Shown: positions 7,264-8,216 of the stretch, piece after piece
Layout: every line of letters starts with the position of its first letter
How positions within the stretch are numbered: position 1 is the first letter of the stretch
From: Sphingobacteriaceae bacterium
GTDB taxonomy: Bacteria; Bacteroidota; Bacteroidia; Sphingobacteriales; Sphingobacteriaceae
Assembly: GCA_947458775.1 (NCBI GenBank)
Contig: CANGZX010000025.1
Location: forward strand, 1-8,216
Direction: 5' to 3'
Length of the DNA: 8,216 nucleotides
Program-made: the position numbers and the translations under genes
Notes under the pieces: model-generated
Databases searched by the model: none
What the model saw: only the letters and a program-made list of their open reading frames with translations
What the model was told of the DNA's origin: nothing

Positions 7264-8216
7264 ATGATGGAGCAGATATTCAGCAAAGTAAAAGGCGATA
7301 GATGGATTTGGATCATTGTATTGATCCTCTCTATGTGGTCGGTATTGGCTGTATATTCGGCAACCGGAACCATTGCTTACAAAAAAGGCGTAGGTACTGA
7401 AGCCTATCTTTTTAAACACTTTGTATTTATTCTGGTGGGTATTGCCTTAATGTATTTTTCCCATTTACTCGATTATAAATACTATGCAGGCATTTCCAAA
7501 CTTTTAATGGTTATAACCATTCCATTGCTTTTGTATACGCTTCTTTTCGGAGCCAATGTGAACGATGCCAGTCGTTGGGTAACTATTCCCATCATTAACC
7601 AAACTTTTCAAACTTCCGATTTGGCAAAATTGGCACTCATTACCTTTTTAGCTCGTACCCTTACCCGTAAACAAGAAAATATAAAAGATGTAAAAAAAGC
7701 CTTTATTCCTATTATGGGTTCGGTTTGTGTGGTGTTTGTATTAATTGCTTTAGCCAATTTATCTACTGCATTAATGCTGTTTGGCGTAAGTATTTTATTG
7801 TTGATTATTGGTAGAATTAGTATTAAACAAATTTCTATTGTGTCTATGGCGGGTCTTGTGTTGTTAGCCGCAGTCATGTTTTTAGGCCCTCGTAGAGAAA
7901 CCTATTATTCACGTATACAAACCTATTTACATCCCGAAACTGTAAAAAAAGATAAATCTTTCCAGGCAGATCAAGCAAAAATTGCCATAGCCACGGGAGG
8001 TTTATTCGGTAAAGGGCCAGGAAATAGTATTCAGCGTAATGTATTGCCGCACCCGTATTCTGATTTTGTGTTTGCCTTAATTATTGAAGAATACGGTGCA
8101 GTGGGAGGCATTTTATTGGTACTTATTTACCTCGTTTTTTTATATCGATGTGTATTGATTGTAACCCATAGTCCCAAGGCCTTTGGTGCCTTATTGGCAG
8201 CGGGGCTTAGTTTCAG
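7264..8216 (+). CDS. ftsW: Septal peptidoglycan glycosyltransferase FtsW (SEDS family), 3'-truncated by window edge
   Basis: The first 317 codons of a SEDS polytopic membrane protein are present; the frame is still open at the right edge. FtsW polymerises lipid II into septal glycan strands together with FtsI. Visible features are a cytoplasmic start (MMEQIFSKVKGDRW), a first helix with AVYSATGT, an NDASRWV loop, QTSDLAKLALITFLAR, and the long periplasmic loop with QADQAKIAIATGGLFGKGPGN followed by LPHPYSDFVFALIIEE. Asp267 in that last motif matches the Asp essential for polymerase activity (Asp297 in E. coli FtsW). Position after murD in a dcw cluster supports FtsW over its paralogue RodA. 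Two adjacent ATGs (7264 and 7267) are possible starts; I use the first. A 17-nt gap with A-rich sequence but no clear Shine-Dalgarno separates it from murD, the only gap of that size after rsmH. About 60-90 residues are probably missing. Confidence 0.93.
   Translation, partial: MMEQIFSKVKGDRWIWIIVLILSMWSVLAVYSATGTIAYKKGVGTEAYLFKHFVFILVGIALMYFSHLLDYKYYAGISKLLMVITIPLLLYTLLFGANVNDASRWVTIPIINQTFQTSDLAKLALITFLARTLTRKQENIKDVKKAFIPIMGSVCVVFVLIALANLSTALMLFGVSILLLIIGRISIKQISIVSMAGLVLLAAVMFLGPRRETYYSRIQTYLHPETVKKDKSFQADQAKIAIATGGLFGKGPGNSIQRNVLPHPYSDFVFALIIEEYGAVGGILLVLIYLVFLYRCVLIVTHSPKAFGALLAAGLSF

Noticed and set aside
7608..7877. Antisense ORF opposite ftsW
   Set aside because: ftsW is clearly coding here (SEDS motifs on both sides). 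The reverse frame shows only low-complexity Ile/Asn/Thr-rich sequence.
1..8216. CRISPR array, tRNA or rRNA genes
   Set aside because: No regularly spaced repeats and no tRNA or rRNA sequence signatures were seen. The window is almost entirely protein-coding.

Overview
The window carries most of a division and cell wall (dcw) operon of a Bacteroidota bacterium, all genes on the + strand. The order is rsmH tail, ftsL-like, ftsI, murE, mraY, murD, ftsW. Several traits point to Bacteroidota: an FtsL-like protein of the Bacteroidota type, a PASTA domain at the end of FtsI, a MraY with a long periplasmic insert, moderately AT-rich genes rich in TTA/TTG leucine codons, and weak or absent Shine-Dalgarno sequences. 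The FtsL-like and FtsW sequences look most like Sphingobacteriales/Chitinophagales. That placement is from memory of the families, not from a search.

Layout. Positions 1 to about 485 do not look like part of the cluster. They hold the end of an unrecognised ORF (to 217), a small AT-rich intergenic stretch with a hairpin and a direct repeat, and a Shine-Dalgarno-led start at 291. The reading frame that opens at 291 encodes about 65 unrecognised residues. It then passes in frame, near 471-490, into the last 74 residues of RsmH (16S rRNA m4C1402 methyltransferase). The SAM-binding part of RsmH and the usual upstream mraZ are absent. This is either a real rearrangement that truncated rsmH and gave the operon a new 5' end, or a chimeric assembly join. 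The sequence alone cannot decide.

From 714 to the end the cluster is intact and tightly packed. Neighbouring genes overlap by 8 nt (ftsL/ftsI), abut exactly (ftsI/murE), or share the single A of TAATG (murE/mraY and murD). Only murD/ftsW has a short 17-nt gap. ftsW runs off the right edge after 317 codons.

The genes work together. MurD and then MurE add D-Glu and meso-diaminopimelate to the UDP-MurNAc peptide in the cytoplasm. MraY moves the finished phospho-MurNAc-pentapeptide onto undecaprenyl phosphate to make lipid I. FtsW polymerises lipid II at the septum and FtsI crosslinks the new strands, with the FtsL-like protein as their membrane partner. Apart from the left end, this is an ordinary core region, and I found no new multi-gene system in it.
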